The notes beneath the pieces were generated by a model. The model saw nothing but the letters and a program-made list of their open reading frames with translations, did not search any database and was not told the origin of the DNA. Source: Pelodera strongyloides (taxonomy: Eukaryota; Nematoda; Chromadorea; Rhabditida; Rhabditidae). From it: a stretch of 64,000 bases of DNA. Of this stretch, positions 1 to 11,453 are shown in pieces. How positions within the stretch are numbered: position 1 is the first letter of the stretch; each line of letters starts with the position of its first letter. Where the stretch lies: the NCBI GenBank assembly GCA_036852015.1, contig JAANDG010000720.1:1-64000 (forward strand), given 5' to 3'. The translations under genes were made by a program, and so were the position numbers.

Positions 1-245
1 TTTTGTTTGTGGGAACGAAACGGAATTCTATGTTTCAGGCGTTTGGTATAAGTAGTCCGTTTTCGCAACTCTTCAAAATAAGCGCAATTGAGTTTTCTTA
101 TACAAACTTGGAGATAGTTTCAGACGTTTCATAAAAGCATGCAGGCCATTTTACTAGGATCGCCTGAGTAGTCCACTCATGCGGCATTAGTCGTCTGGTA
201 TATCATTTATGAAGTTCAATTAGGCAGAGGATAAAATCAATGCGG

Positions 246-449
246 CTACGCGAGCACTACTAATGCCGAAACATAGCACCCAAAATGCAACATTACAACG
301 CGTACAGTGCAGCCTGGTGTACTTGTGCTTGTCGTAGTAGGTATTTCTTGATAGATTGTCGTTCTGACGATTGAGCCTCCATCAAAACCGCAAGGGTCAC
401 AGGAGAATGAAATCCGGGTGAGAAAAGACAGCAAAACAAATATAATCAT
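246..449 (-). CDS. Small secreted Cys-rich protein, first exon only
   Basis: The reading frame opens with a signal peptide (MIIFVLLSFLTRISFS) followed directly by CDPCGFDGG and a Thr/Ser-rich stretch ending in PGCTV. The start lies just behind an acceptor-like CACCAG, compatible with spliced-leader addition. The same SCDPCGF start is found in the four-exon gene at 1136-2167 on the other strand, so the two are probably diverged paralogues in head-to-head orientation. By analogy the coding part of this exon probably ends at a GT near 287-293 and the gene continues off the left edge. No function is recognised. It recalls the short nematode-specific secreted families with paired cysteines, but I cannot assign one. 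Confidence 0.45.
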   Translation of the reverse strand: MIIFVLLSFLTRISFSCDPCGFDGGSIVRTTIYQEIPTTTSTSTPGCTVRVVMLHFGCYVSALVVLA

Positions 450-1135
450 ATCCTGGTGACAAGCAATTGTGCGTTAATTACAGTTACACTGATATTCGAA
501 AATATTGACGAAGAATGGTTACACATGAAACGAAATAATCGCCGAAACATCAGAAAAACCACCGTTGGCCCGTCACCAGATAGAATTTACCGAAAAAAAT
601 CTGGTTACTGGTTCGTGACAGGTTTGTGACCATTTGTTGACCAGTTGGTAACGATTGTAGGTAAAACTTGGTCAACCCATGGTCACGAAGAGGTCACCAA
701 ATGGGCTGGCTCAGGAAAAAAACAGTGAAAGTATCACCGCCAAGATAAAATTGAAAAGGCAAACGTTCGAATGCGAAAGATGTTGCAATGCAAACTACGT
801 AATTAATAATCGTTTTCCAATTATGCTCACTTTTTCCAATAAGACGTAAGGTGGCTTCTGCTTTCACACATAAAATTGCAGTAAAATGAATTTGGAAGGA
901 AATATCATTTGTTGTGTCTTGTATTATAATATATGAAGAATCCCTCGTGTTTTTATTATCCCTTAAAAGGTATATGACCATTTTTGTCTTTTAATGTATT
1001 CTATTCATGTTGTTCACGATTTTTATCAGCTTGCTCGTTATGTAACATTTCCACTAGTTCCACAAATATTTGCACGCCTAATGCCCGTTTTTCTTTCAGT
1101 AACTCCTGAGAAATTGCCTTTATTGTTTACAGGAA

Positions 1136-2167
1136 ATGTTTCAATTCGTTTTACTGTTTTCTCTCATTGGAATTTCACTTTCCTGTGACCCTTGTGGGTT
1201 TGAATACGAGGGAATTATCAGCACAACTACTAAATCTCAACCAATGCGGACTACAGCTGGCTCCTGCAGTGTACAGTGTTGCTATATCTATATCGATATA
1301 TGAGCGACTTTAGTATGTGCCATATCTCCTACTCCTTGTATTGTCTTACTTTACTAGATATGGTAGTTCTGTCAAACCCTGGCTTCAGAGCCCAGTATCA
1401 CTGACGAAACTTGGTGTGCAAGCGGAAATGTAACCAACGCCGTGGAAAAGTGGCACTGCGTCAAAAAAAGCGAGCACCAAGGCTTATATATGAGCGTAAT
1501 ATAAAACTATGAAGTCTATAAAAATTTTGGATCGTAGTAAATAGTTTATTTCCATAGTGGACATGCCAATTTTGTGCTGGCTTGCGAAATGACTTGTAAA
1601 TTTGCATGCCCACTATGGAAATCAACTATTTACTACGATCCAAAATTTTAATAGAATTCTTAGTTTTATATTGATTTACTCCTTCCAATTAAAAGCATTT
1701 GCTTTGTAAAGCATATCTTTCGGAATTTAATACGATCATCTTTCGATAAAAGGAAACCATTTGAGCACTTCATTCTCGTGAGCCTCCTCCTTTAATGTGC
1801 TAGTAAACTCACGGACGCCATTCGGCGCAATGTCATTACATAGATGGGACCGGACAGTTGGACTGCTTACGGCGGGCTGCCATTGAATATCCTTGTCATT
1901 GGCCGTGATCGTTAATGTCAAAACTGTTAATAAAAACATTTAGTGTGGAGCCCCTTCCATTTTGGGTCTCGCCCGAATTAGCCCCAAACTTATTGCCACC
2001 ATTTAAAGTGTGATCACTCCAAACATCTTGCTCATATGTTCTTCTTCATTTAGCAAGGCGCACAACGCGAGGTTATCATACCACCGAAGGTACCAGGATA
2101 TTGGCGTTGGTTCTATGAAGAATGCAAGGATGGAGAGTGGATTTTGTCTGGTGGGCTCGATAGCTAA
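1136..2167 (+). CDS. Secreted Cys-rich protein, 4 exons, 123 aa
   Basis: Exons are 1136-1268, 1844-1904, 1944-2007 and 2054-2167; all junctions are GT-AG and keep phase. The start follows TTTACAG by three bases, as for trans-splicing. The product has a signal peptide (residues 1-16), then CDPCGFEYEG, a Thr-rich stretch, a CNGTGQLDC segment, a Pro/Trp-rich middle and an aromatic C-terminus (PGYWRWFYEECKDGEWIL). No family is recognised with confidence. Intron 1 holds a 170-bp hairpin element. A short frame on the opposite strand (1736-1939) overlaps exon 2 but lacks this phase agreement. Exon 2's acceptor (TTACATAG) is the weakest junction. Confidence 0.62.
1500..1670. repeat. Hairpin MITE in intron 1
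   Basis: TATAAAACTA at the left end is matched by TAGTTTTATA at the right. Long arms (for example TTTTGGATCGTAGTAAATAG and its complement) pair around a loop of about 40 bp. A non-autonomous inverted-repeat insertion. Confidence 0.8.
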
Positions 2168-2683
2168 GTGTTTTTTTTTTTACATGAAATTATCACGCGA
2201 TGCATATTTCTTGACAGGTGTATAAAATAAAAAAATAAAAGAATTTTCAGGCTGCACCAGAATAGCGGGCGAATATAACAATATAATCACGATTGCGTTT
2301 GGAACTATGCTTGATCCGAGTTTTTATGTACCTCGCAGTTTACCCCACCGACCCACGCGCTATGGCTTTAAAAAGGAGTGCTATCAAACAGATGATGATG
2401 TCGGATATCGTAGTGTTGGTTCGTTTACAATTTTTTAGAAGCTTATTAAAGCGGTACAGTTTTGAAACTATGGTAAACGCTGTATTCCGATATAGTGCAT
2501 GCAGATTACTGCACGACTACTGCACGATTATAGACTTGTAGACTAATTATGTTAGTTTGCATACGTCATAGGAGAATGAACATGTCCCAAATGCGTTTCA
2601 AAAACCTGGCGTTATAATGTATGTAATGTACTATGTACCCTGCCGCTGCTTGCAAGAACTTGTTTACGTTATTTTAAACTTAG

Positions 2684-2859
2684 TTTAAAGCGAAATACCG
2701 GCCTTTTTTTGAAACGCACCGAGGACATCAGCATTCTTATGCAGCATATGAACAAAGATTAGAATAAAACATCGAGCTAAATTCGAGCAAATTAGCATAA
2801 TTACGTAAGAATTCAGCGGTCCGCGATGCGTTTCAAAAGCGGCCGGTATTTCGCCTTAA
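2684..2859. repeat. MITE-A copy
   Basis: Ends TTAAAGCGAAATACCGGCC, then TTTTTGAAACGCACCGAGG. The right arm is the reverse complement, ending GGCCGGTATTTCGCCTTAA. This is the commonest hairpin family in the window; it usually carries GAAACGCATCG blocks and an AATTCGAGC(T)AAATT core. Confidence 0.85.
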
Positions 2860-2957
2860 ATTTTCCTGGCCCAATTACAGAATGTTACGTGTGGGACGAA
2901 AAAGATAACACATTGCATCGAAGTCAAGATGGAACAACGATCGTGAGTTGATGGCAT

Positions 2958-3138
2958 AATATGTACGTTCTCAGGCGCGCAGCGACGTCCGCGGAAAAGA
3001 TATGGCTTTTTAACATGGGAAAGGCGGAGACGCAGAAAAGAGTTTGCCCTGCGTCCCGAATTTTTCAACGCAAATTTGCAATCTTTTCCCGCGGGCGCGG
3101 CTACGCATTTCCGCACTGCGCGCCTGAGGACCAGAGTA
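2958..3138. repeat. MITE-B copy (GC-rich inverted repeat)
   Basis: Left arm GTTCTCAGGCGCGCAGCG with GTCCGCGGAAAAG; right arm CTTTTCCCGCGGGCGCGG and CGCGCCTGAGGACC. Related copies lie at 50010-50163, 58977-59117 and 62058-62275, each bounded by TACTACGTTCTCAGG-like sequence. Confidence 0.75.
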
Positions 3139-4467
3139 GCAGGAAACATAGTAGTAAATGGACGGGATTATAAAAGACATTTGTGCTGGTTTTAAACAGG
3201 CGTTTCACAAAATCCTTCAAGTGGGCGGAGGGGAGTTTACGAAAAAAAATATGTTAGACAAGTGTATTCTTATATGTATTTTGTGGTAAATGGACTTTGC
3301 ATATTCTGTTGCTTTTGATGCATGAGAATAAAGTTGTGCAACATACTTTTCACAAGCCGCCTGTTATACCGATTTAATTGCGATAGTCTGCAATTTTTGA
3401 TTGGTTAGAGTTTCTCAACAAGCTCACCCAAAGCGTTTAATTTATAAGTTATCTTATTGTTAGACTAAATAAAAAGTTAAACCATTTCAGCTCGTTCACG
3501 CTTATACGCCGGCAGGAGTGTTGCTTTTGCAGATGAAGTGCCTCCATTCGCATTTTACAGTTTACTTTGATCCAATATATAATTAAATACGTTTAATAAA
3601 ATACATGCATCTATGTTCTATTCCATGCTTTGTTTTACACCTAATATAAAGTACTTTATTTTGCTCACTTGATACGGTTCGCTGGTTTTTTTCGTGTTCC
3701 TGTCTATTTGGTGACCAACTCGTGACCAAGTTTCATCGAAAACAGTCATCAGCTGGTCACCAAATGGTCACGAACCAGTCTGGTTTGGCGATGTGCCAAC
3801 GACGGTTGTCCTGTGGTTTCGGCAATCATTTCGTTTTCCTGTGTATCCTTTGACTTTTATTAAAACAGTAGTAGGATGTTTCCTAGCTCAGACATAAAAA
3901 GTTGTTCCTCCTCGTTATTTGTATTGTGTCTCCTGAGGCTATATTCACAATTTAGCGGGGAGGATTCTCATCTCGACCTGATTAAAAATAAAATGATATT
4001 TTCTGTTTCCCCTACACCTGCGGAATCGTAGACTCCGTATAGGTAAATATGGGTATGGGTTCCGTAAGAAAAATCTGTTGGAAATATACCTCTAATGTTA
4101 AGTTTAAATCGCACATGCCGAACGCGCATATATCTATGTCGCTTGTTTTGCCAACGCAAATTATTTTCCGTATGTAATCTTTCAAATTCTAGCACTTGCA
4201 GATTTAAAATTGTACGGTTTGCTGGGTGTGGTGTATAATTCACAGTTAAGGCATAGTTACAAATTCGGACAAACCTAGCCAACAGCTGTTAGATTTCCCA
4301 CAAAATAGGTGCGTTGATAAATGTTTTGGCAAAAATGATAAACTTTTGATAAGGATTGCACTAGCCGCGTTGACCGAGTGACCCTTTATTCATTTTGCGC
4401 GTGGCATATCAAAACGGACGGTTTTTTACGATTACATCAGTACGGTTCTGCAACTTATAAGGGTTTC

Positions 4468-4638
4468 TTAAAGCGAAATACCGGCCGGTTCTTGAAACAC
4501 ATCGAGTTGTGCAACTTATACAAATGAACATAAGTTAGAATTTAAAAAAAATCAAGCTAAATTCGAGTAAAATTGCATAAATACGTAAGAATTCAGTTGT
4601 CCGATGTGTTTCTAAAACCGGCCGGTACTTCGCTTTAA
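4468..4638. repeat. MITE-A copy
   Basis: TTAAAGCGAAATACCGG start and CCGGTACTTCGCTTTAA end. One arm has CACATCGAG instead of CGCATCGAG. Confidence 0.85.
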
Positions 4639-4765
4639 ATATCTTCTTAACCTGCAATTTTACTAATTGATATTGTCCCAATTTTGCTACTATGTGTGAG
4701 AGCATACCTAACTAACAATCGGAAAAGAAAAACTCCAGTTTTGGTTTTTTCATGTCTATACTTAG

Positions 4766-4767
<2 letters not shown>

Positions 4768-4797
<30 letters not shown>
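4768..4797 (+). repeat. Uninterrupted 30-G homopolymer
   Basis: Thirty consecutive G on the + strand, about 750 bp upstream of the SCPEP1 start. Such monoG tracts can fold into quadruplexes. The exact length may be affected by sequencing error. Confidence 0.9.
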
Positions 4798-4798
<1 letters not shown>

Positions 4799-5548
4799 GA
4801 TAATTTTTTTGTGTTATGGAATGTTTTAACAGTTTTTAACAGTTTGTAAATGTTCAATTCTTTGTGAAAGATGCAGACAATAAATATAGCATATTTTTAT
4901 TTAACATGAATATGGGCGCATTTCTTTTCCTTTCTTTATTGAATGGTCATGCTTAGTCATATTCTATGATAAAAAAAATCAGAAGCAAATTATACCAACA
5001 ATGTTGTATTTTGTATGTATTTCTATCTTCGCTCATAGTATAGAGATTTTTGTTCGAAACACTGCGACCGAATGAACTGTTTGTTTAGTTTTCTGTATTG
5101 TTCTCCACAAAGGAGCTAAGCCCTAAGCCTAACAGTTGGCTGTCGATTCGTAGATTACGGCGCTTAGGCTTAGAAAGTGGTATCAACTGAATTTTATTGT
5201 ACAATAAAATTACCTAATTTCGAATCGAATGTGGCGCGAAGTATGTACGTATGTAGTACTGTGCATTAGGATTAGGCTGACCGTGAACTTCTAGTCTTAT
5301 TGTTATTTAGATATTGAGGAAAATGTAGAGCCCGCAAAAGTTACTAGTGAATATATGATTTTATCTCCATATGCATGTAACACAGTGCGCCGAATATGGG
5401 CAACACGTAAATTTTCTGCCCGCGATCATTTTGCACTCCTGACTCCTGAACCTGACAGGGTTTTAAAAGTTTCATTCTAATAGCAATATCATAAAACGTC
5501 TTGTTGGTAATAGGTTAATTCTGCTGTATATAAACGATACTTTTCAGA

Positions 5549-6465
5549 ATGACGTTATTAAATGTATCTCTATTATTACTTTTCTTGATCGGATCCGCGC
5601 TTTCTGGCACAGTAAATACATGGAACGGTACAATTCAATATAACGAAGACTGGGGATATGTGAAGGTAATTTGGTTATGTTGAGAGACCAAAATATTCTC
5701 GGGAAGAAGCGACATATGGCACTTATTTGGCGCACAATTGGCGCGCTGCACCCTATCGTAGCGGCGCACGCTTCAATTATTTTAGTGCTCGTGGAAGGAG
5801 CCACCTGAAAACAGTGATTGTTGGTTAACTGACTACAAACGTTGATACAAAAAAAGAATGCTGAAATTTGTTCTACCTTTAGGTTCGGCCGGATGCAAAT
5901 ACTTTCTGGTGGCTATACTCGGCTACACCAGGAAACCCCAACCGACCTCTTTTCTTGTGGCTTCAGGTAACGAAAAAAACAACTTTTCCTTAAGCAATCG
6001 AGAAACTAAAGGAATGGTAGATGGTTCAGTGGTAAGAGTCTCGCCTAGTAGCAGGACGTCCATGGTTCGGCTCCGTTCCGTTAAATACTAATCTGTATTT
6101 TTGTCTTCAGGGAGGTCCCGGCTCTTCATCCTCTGGCTTCGGTAACATTGAGGAATTGGGTCCCAAAGACCTGAATGGAAACGATCGTCAGAGCACATGG
6201 GTAGACAGTTTATGAATTTTCTTTAAAGCGAAATGTCGGCCGGTTTTTGAAACACATCGAGCACACCAGCATTCTTATGCAGCTCATGCAAATGATTAGA
6301 AATTAGAAGGAAAATCGAGCTAAATTCGAGCAACTTCGCGTAAATACGTAAGTATTCAGTTCTCCACGATGTGTTTCAGAAGCCGGCCGGTATTGCCGGC
6401 ACTCTGTCTCCCTTGTAGAGTTCTCTCTGGTTTTTTTTTCATTCTCTCATTCACAAGCCTCTTTC

Positions 6466-6514
<49 letters not shown>

Positions 6515-9500
6515 TCTCTACGCCCACTCAATATCTCTCACTAACTGTCCATGTTCAGCTCCAAGTCGCCGACCTTGTCTTCGTTGACAACCCAGTCGGA
6601 GCCGGCTTTTCCTATGTCAATCAGAATTCTGCCCTGACGAGAAATGTCACACAAATTGGTAAATTCTGAAACGTTTTTTTTATGTATTTGCCATTATATT
6701 TTCTTCTGATGTACATATGGCTGTTTATATATGTATCGCTCGCCTTTCAGTAGCATAAAATGTGCACGTTACTGGCAGTCAGAAATCAATCGTTTCTCTG
6801 AAAGCCATATGACCGAACAAAAAAATAGAAACTATGTGAAGCGCTGGCGAAAAAAACCGTATAACTTATTAATTAGCTCTGAACCCTTAGGAATCTAGCA
6901 AGTCACATATAGCAATACTGTATTTTCAGCATAATTATTTAATTCCAGGCCAGGATCTATTCAAATGGGCCCTTTCCTTCTTCACCCTTCATGCGGAATA
7001 CAAAGCGCGTCCGTTTTACATTTTCTGCGAAAGTTACGGAGGCAAGATGAGTGCGGAATTCGCCCGCGTACTCTACGATGTAAGTTAAACAAAAGCGAAA
7101 TCGCTGCGAAGAGTTTTCAACTTCGCCTCAATCTGCCATAATCAAGCTCGCATAGGTGATAAAAAGTTGTATTAGCTGAATCAGTTAAACACTAGCTTTT
7201 TGGTAAATGCTAAATGCATAATAATTAAACATTAAAATAAACTGGATGGTAAATTAAATTCGTCTCATTATTCAGAGCATAGTTGATACTCGCTCTATTT
7301 CGCCCATATTGTCTAAAAGCTGTTGTGTCATTAGTATTCCAATGTAGGAAGTCCTTTTATGGTGTACTTGAAACGTACCATAAAACGCATAGCAAGAAGC
7401 AGGTCTGCATTTCGTAGTCCAACGTCGTGTCCACGTCTTCGCAGCCAACCGGATAATTAGTAAACTTCAATGTTTTCAAATGTGTATATGTTCTACAAAT
7501 GATGACCTTGATATTTCCTTATTTTAGAACAGAAACGTTCTCTCGATCAACTTCAAAGCGGTCGCACTGGGTGATTCGTGGATTTCGGCCATGGATTATG
7601 TCAACACGTGGGGACCGTATCTTTATGCAAATGTGCGTACTATTTGCTGCTATGCATTAATGGCAAGATGTTGGTACGCGCTAATTTTCCAGGTGTCAGC
7701 GCCACATGAGGCAAAAAACAACTTATGAAATCGCATAGTCGCGGCGCAACAGGGAGGCTACAAGAGAGCGAACGGTCTCCATTCCCAGTGTGCGCACTTG
7801 TGGCGCACCGGCAGCACACATATGGCATAATTGTGGCGCATGCCTGGCTAAGTTTATCAGTGCATATGACCATATCTTTTCAGTCCTACCTCGACGACCA
7901 AGGCCTAGCGCAGGTGAACGCGCAGGCCAACCAGTGTCAGAAACTGGTTGACGCCGGAAAATGGGGACAGGCCACCGATTGCTGGGGCGACATGGAGGAT
8001 CTAATTGGAAGTGTGAGTAATTAGAAAGTACATACCTTAAATGTGAGAGAGAGAGAGATAGAGAGAGAGACAGGGAGACAGAGAGACAGAGAGAGAGGGA
8101 GGGAGAGGGAGAGAACAGAGAGAACTACCTTTATTTTAGGTAACCAATGGTGTCTCCTGGTATAATATTCTGAAATACGGTGGACAAGACGACTGGTCAA
8201 AGAAGAGAAGAAAGCGAAGCGCTTCGGGACTTGGTGAGCCTCATTCCTGGGGAATAATTCCCATCCGAGTTGACCATGGGAGTGATTTGGGAAAATTGAA
8301 CTTGGTCACTTGGTTTCAACAATGTGTTTTCCGACAAATGAATATATGACGAAATACCCGATGGCATGGTCAGACACCCAAAGGCGCCGTACCTTGAATT
8401 TTTATTTTTATTTGTTCCCGAAAATATTAAAGGGTATGCACAACCACGTTTTAGGCCCCATTCCATACATTCGCCAGGTCTAAGATTTTTAAGCGGCATT
8501 CAGTGTTGTGCATGTAAAATGTATGCAAATGTAAACGTAAATTCGTCTTTGCACAATGAGAGCAGTGTTTGCTTGGATCGATTTCATATTCCCTTTAAAT
8601 TCAGCACGTCTCTATGAAAACCACGTCGCTCCTTACCAAAGGGCCGATCTTCAATCTTATATGGACACCGTTGTCAGGCAGAAATTGGGAATTATTCCTG
8701 CCAATGTCAAGTTTGGAGGTTAGTTTCAGAATGATTGTCATCCAACATTTTTTACTAGTGATAAGACTGCAAACTACAAATAATGTATAATATTTCCCCA
8801 ATGACAAGACTACAAAGTACAAACAACATATTACGTGTTCTAAATAATGTCATCACATGCAGATTCATACACACAACACACGAACACACCCGCACATAGA
8901 CGCGCACACATGCCTACAGAGACAAAACACGTGCATACGTTCAGATATGTAAAGATACACATTCTATATCGTGTTTAACACACACATTCACCGATATACA
9001 CTCTGAAACAGAGAAACAGACAGTGTATACGTTTATCTATTAGTAAGATGATTAAGAAAGAATATTTTTCAGGGCAATCGGGTGATGTGTTCAGCTATCA
9101 GGCGGGTGACTTCATGACTCCTAATTATGATACAGGTAATTATGACAATTATGATACAGGTACTTAGGTCATGTGAATAATTATCACGTGAATAATTAGT
9201 TCATGTGAATAATTAGGTCATGTGGATAATTAGGTCATGTGAATAATTAGGCCATGTGCATAATTAGGTCACGCGGATAATTAGGTCATGTGAATAATTA
9301 GGTCATGTGAATAATTAGGTCATGTGAATGATTAGGTCATGTGAATAATTAGGTCATATGAATAATTAGGTCATGTGAATAATTAGGTCATGTGCATAAT
9401 TAGGTCACGTGAATAATTAGGCCATGTGAATAATTAGGTCATGTGAATAATTAGGTAATGTGAATAATTAGGTCATGTGAATAATTAGGCCATGTGAATA

Positions 9501-11389
9501 ATTGGGTCATGTGAATAATTAGGTCACGTGAGTAAACGCGACCAGAATTTGGGCAATAACTTATGGAAACTCCATAATATTTGGTGCAGTACCTTTTCTA
9601 TCGCTTTATCAATTTTATTCAGCTAGAACATTTAAAAGTACTATTTTTGATTTACCCGCGTAGCGTATCTATCTTTATTTGCTCGTCAAACAATATGTTT
9701 CGTGTATGCTACTTTTGACTGACCACGAGCGGGTATTAGTTTTAAAAAAATATGTGTATCACTTTATTCAGACATACAATCACCAGACATAGACTTAAGC
9801 ATGTAGAATCCAGGGTCCCGTTTGCTCTCGAAGTCGGGAATCTTCATTTTTAGCTCCAAATCCGAGGCGGTGTCTCTTAGCCGAAGTCTATTAGTTACCC
9901 TTTTCAAGCCCATGCTGTAGAAATTCGCTCATTCTATACATGATAAAGTTGATAATGTTTTTTTTTCCAACTCAAGCAAAAACAATCCAAAAAAGTAGTG
10001 CTGAAACTAAGGCAAACAAAGAAGATGGTAAAAGCGTCAGTAATGAAGTAACTGAGATTATTGTTGAGATACGATCCATTATGGGAGAAGATTATAGTAA
10101 GGATAGATCTTCGGGCATGTACAGGTATAGAGGGTAGAGACTCAGAGACTCCCGGGATAAACAACTGAGATTAGCGGGCACTTTTCGAAAATCTGATAAA
10201 AAAATAAATTTAATGATAATAATTTCAGTCGATTATCTGCTCAAAAACAACGTGAACGTGATCGTTTACAATGGAAACGAGGATTTGATTTGCAATACAA
10301 TTGGTAAGGGAGCGCTTTATTATTTTCTATAACTATATTGGGGTTTCCAATTATCCGGAAAAAATACCGTATTTTACGACTTTGCGCAGTTGTTTTTGGC
10401 ATACATGGAAACCCCATTACTGTATTGGGGTTTCCAAGTTTCCAAGGGTCCCACAAAATCGGCGTTATTCTGTATTCTGTCAATACTAATGTATTTCTAC
10501 ACGAAACCTGTATATAAAATATATGAAAAATAAATAAATAAATATTGTCGTGTAGTTCCAAAATACTGTAAATTTTCAGCATACTTGGAAACCCCATATT
10601 ATAATTTTTCTGAGACATGAGCTGGAACTTCATGACTATGATCATACAGCTTTTCTTTTATGATATTTAAACTCTATGCCGTAAAAGACACACGTAAATT
10701 GTATTTTCTTGTATTGTTCATTTCTGCACCGTTCCATTTTTCTATCCATAAAAATATCTGATCTGCTGAAGCCAATCATGAATTTAAAGCGAAATACCGG
10801 CCGGTTTTTGAAACGCATCGTGGCCAACTGAATTATTACACGTATTTATGCAAAGTTGCTCGAATTTAGCTCGATTTTTTATTCTAATTTGTGTTCATTT
10901 GCATAAGGTGCGTAAGAATACTGGTGCACTCGATGCGCTTCACAAACCGGTTGGTATTTCGCTTTAATCCGTTTGAAGAGACAATATTTTCCAATTTTAA
11001 CTTTTCTTTTAGGCACAGAGATGTGGGTAAACCGTCTCACTTGGGCAGGCCTCAGCAATTATAATTCAACAACTCGAACCTCATTTTCTACGAAGAGTTT
11101 CCCGTTGGGCGGATATTCTAAGAAATACAATAACTTCCAATTCTGGTGGATTCTCAGAGCTGGACATATGGTGAGATTTAAAGGGTTATTGCACGTGGTT
11201 TTGTAATATATCCTGGAAATTTCATTTTCGTGTATTCTATGCAGATTGTGTTCCTTTCTGTGCTTTTTGGGCGCATATGCTTCTAAGATTTTTAGAAAAA
11301 AAAAATCAAAAATTACATACTTTCAGGTCGCTCACGATACCGAGGAAGCTTCAATCTACATGCTCAACAAAATAGTCGGAGGATTATAA
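5549..11389 (+). CDS. SCPEP1: Serine carboxypeptidase, SCPEP1 type (complete, 13 exons, 440 aa)
   Basis: A peptidase family S10 enzyme of the secretory pathway or lysosome that removes C-terminal residues. Exons: 5549-5665, 5883-5966, 6111-6200, 6559-6658, 6949-7079, 7528-7632, 7884-8012, 8140-8233, 8605-8718, 9073-9135, 10229-10303, 11013-11170, 11327-11389; all GT-AG and in phase. Signal peptide about 1-21, then WGYVKVRPDANTFWWLY (family signature) and oxyanion-hole GGPGSSS from residue 68. The catalytic triad is Ser159 (in ESYGGKM), Asp361 (NGNEDL) and His419 (RAGHM). Human SCPEP1 has 452 residues, so length and order of motifs agree. The usual SESYGG is CESYGG here. A basic run (KKRRKRS) near 275 is unusual and might be a processing site. 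Introns carry two MITE-A copies, a tRNA-like sequence and a 17-bp minisatellite. Confidence 0.95.
6012..6070 (+). repeat. tRNA(Gly)-like fragment in SCPEP1 intron 2
   Basis: TGGTTCAGTGGTAAGAG fits an internal A box and GGTTCGGCTCC a B box, 30 bp apart, resembling tRNA-Gly. The anticodon and acceptor stems do not close, so this is a tRNA-derived remnant rather than a working tRNA gene. Confidence 0.5.
6222..6394. repeat. MITE-A copy in SCPEP1 intron 3
   Basis: Starts TTTAAAGCGAAATGTCGGCCGG. The right end is cut at GGCCGGTATT, missing the final TCGCTTTAA. It is followed by a CT microsatellite that leads into exon 4. Confidence 0.8.
6471..6520 (+). repeat. CT microsatellite before exon 4
   Basis: A (CT)n run on the coding strand about 40 bp upstream of the exon 4 acceptor; it may act as part of an extended pyrimidine tract. 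Confidence 0.85.
8041..8116 (+). repeat. GA microsatellite before exon 8
   Basis: Imperfect GAGAGA/CAGAGA purine tract filling most of SCPEP1 intron 7 and ending about 25 bp before the acceptor. Confidence 0.85.
9160..9532 (+). repeat. 17-bp minisatellite in SCPEP1 intron 10
   Basis: About 21 tandem units of GGTCATGTGAATAATTA with single-base variants (CATGTGCAT, CACGTG, GCCATGTG). Units are contiguous and have no spacers, so this is a minisatellite. It starts about 25 bp after the exon 10 donor. Confidence 0.95.
10336..10599. repeat. MITE-C copy (GGGGTTTCCAA ends), SCPEP1 intron 11
   Basis: ATTGGGGTTTCCAATTATCC at the left and ACTTGGAAACCCCATAT at the right, with internal GTGTAGTTCCAAAATACTGTA. 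It resembles the element at 24309-24475, and its ends resemble those at 60234-60530. Confidence 0.7.
10783..10967. repeat. MITE-A copy 45 bp upstream of exon 12
   Basis: Both arms intact, with TTTAAAGCGAAATACCGG and a slightly changed right arm (CGATGCGCTTCACAAACCGG). It ends inside the last 50 bp of SCPEP1 intron 11. Confidence 0.85.
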
Positions 11390-11447
11390 ATACTATTAAT
11401 AATCGAAATTTTTTTTTGTAAATTATGTGTGTTCTGACTGTACATTG

Positions 11448-11453
11448 AATAAA
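11448..11453 (+). terminator. Poly(A) signal of SCPEP1
   Basis: AATAAA 59 bp after the stop codon, in AT-rich sequence; the only canonical signal close behind the gene. Confidence 0.6.

Larger units (their letters stand above)
519..3846. mobile_element. Candidate large inverted-repeat element enclosing a gene
   Basis: About 200 bp at 519-725 matches, in reverse complement, about 155 bp at 3692-3846. Shared blocks include ACGAAATAATCGCCGAAAC against ACGAAATGATTGCCGAAAC, and TGGTTCGTGACC-like and GGTCACCAAATGG motifs. The arms are diverged and enclose the four-exon Cys-rich gene and two shorter inverted-repeat insertions. The same GGTCACCAAATGG motif recurs near 26600-26620, 27215-27245, 27555-27575 and 54810-54830. 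Either one old DNA transposon picked up a gene, or two independent copies landed in opposite orientation. No transposase frame is visible inside. Confidence 0.35.
2860..5548. other. Gene-poor stretch between the Cys-rich gene and SCPEP1
   Basis: Apart from the repeats listed separately, nothing convincing is seen. An open frame at 3968-4282 (-) has fair composition and an acceptor-like CTAACAG in front, but no ATG start and no recognised domain. A telomere-like fragment (CTAAGCCCTAAGCCTAAC) at about 5117-5134, with an inverted GGCTTAG partner near 5166, sits 400 bp upstream of the SCPEP1 start. Confidence 0.5.

Noticed and set aside
1736..1939. 67-codon - strand frame with a signal-like start
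   Set aside because: It is antisense to exon 2 of the + strand gene, whose three junctions agree in phase; a small antisense gene cannot be fully excluded.
3968..4282. 104-codon - strand frame
   Set aside because: No ATG at its start, no recognised domain, no in-phase partner exons found.
9160..9532. Possible CRISPR array
   Set aside because: Units are contiguous 17-mers without spacers in a eukaryotic intron.
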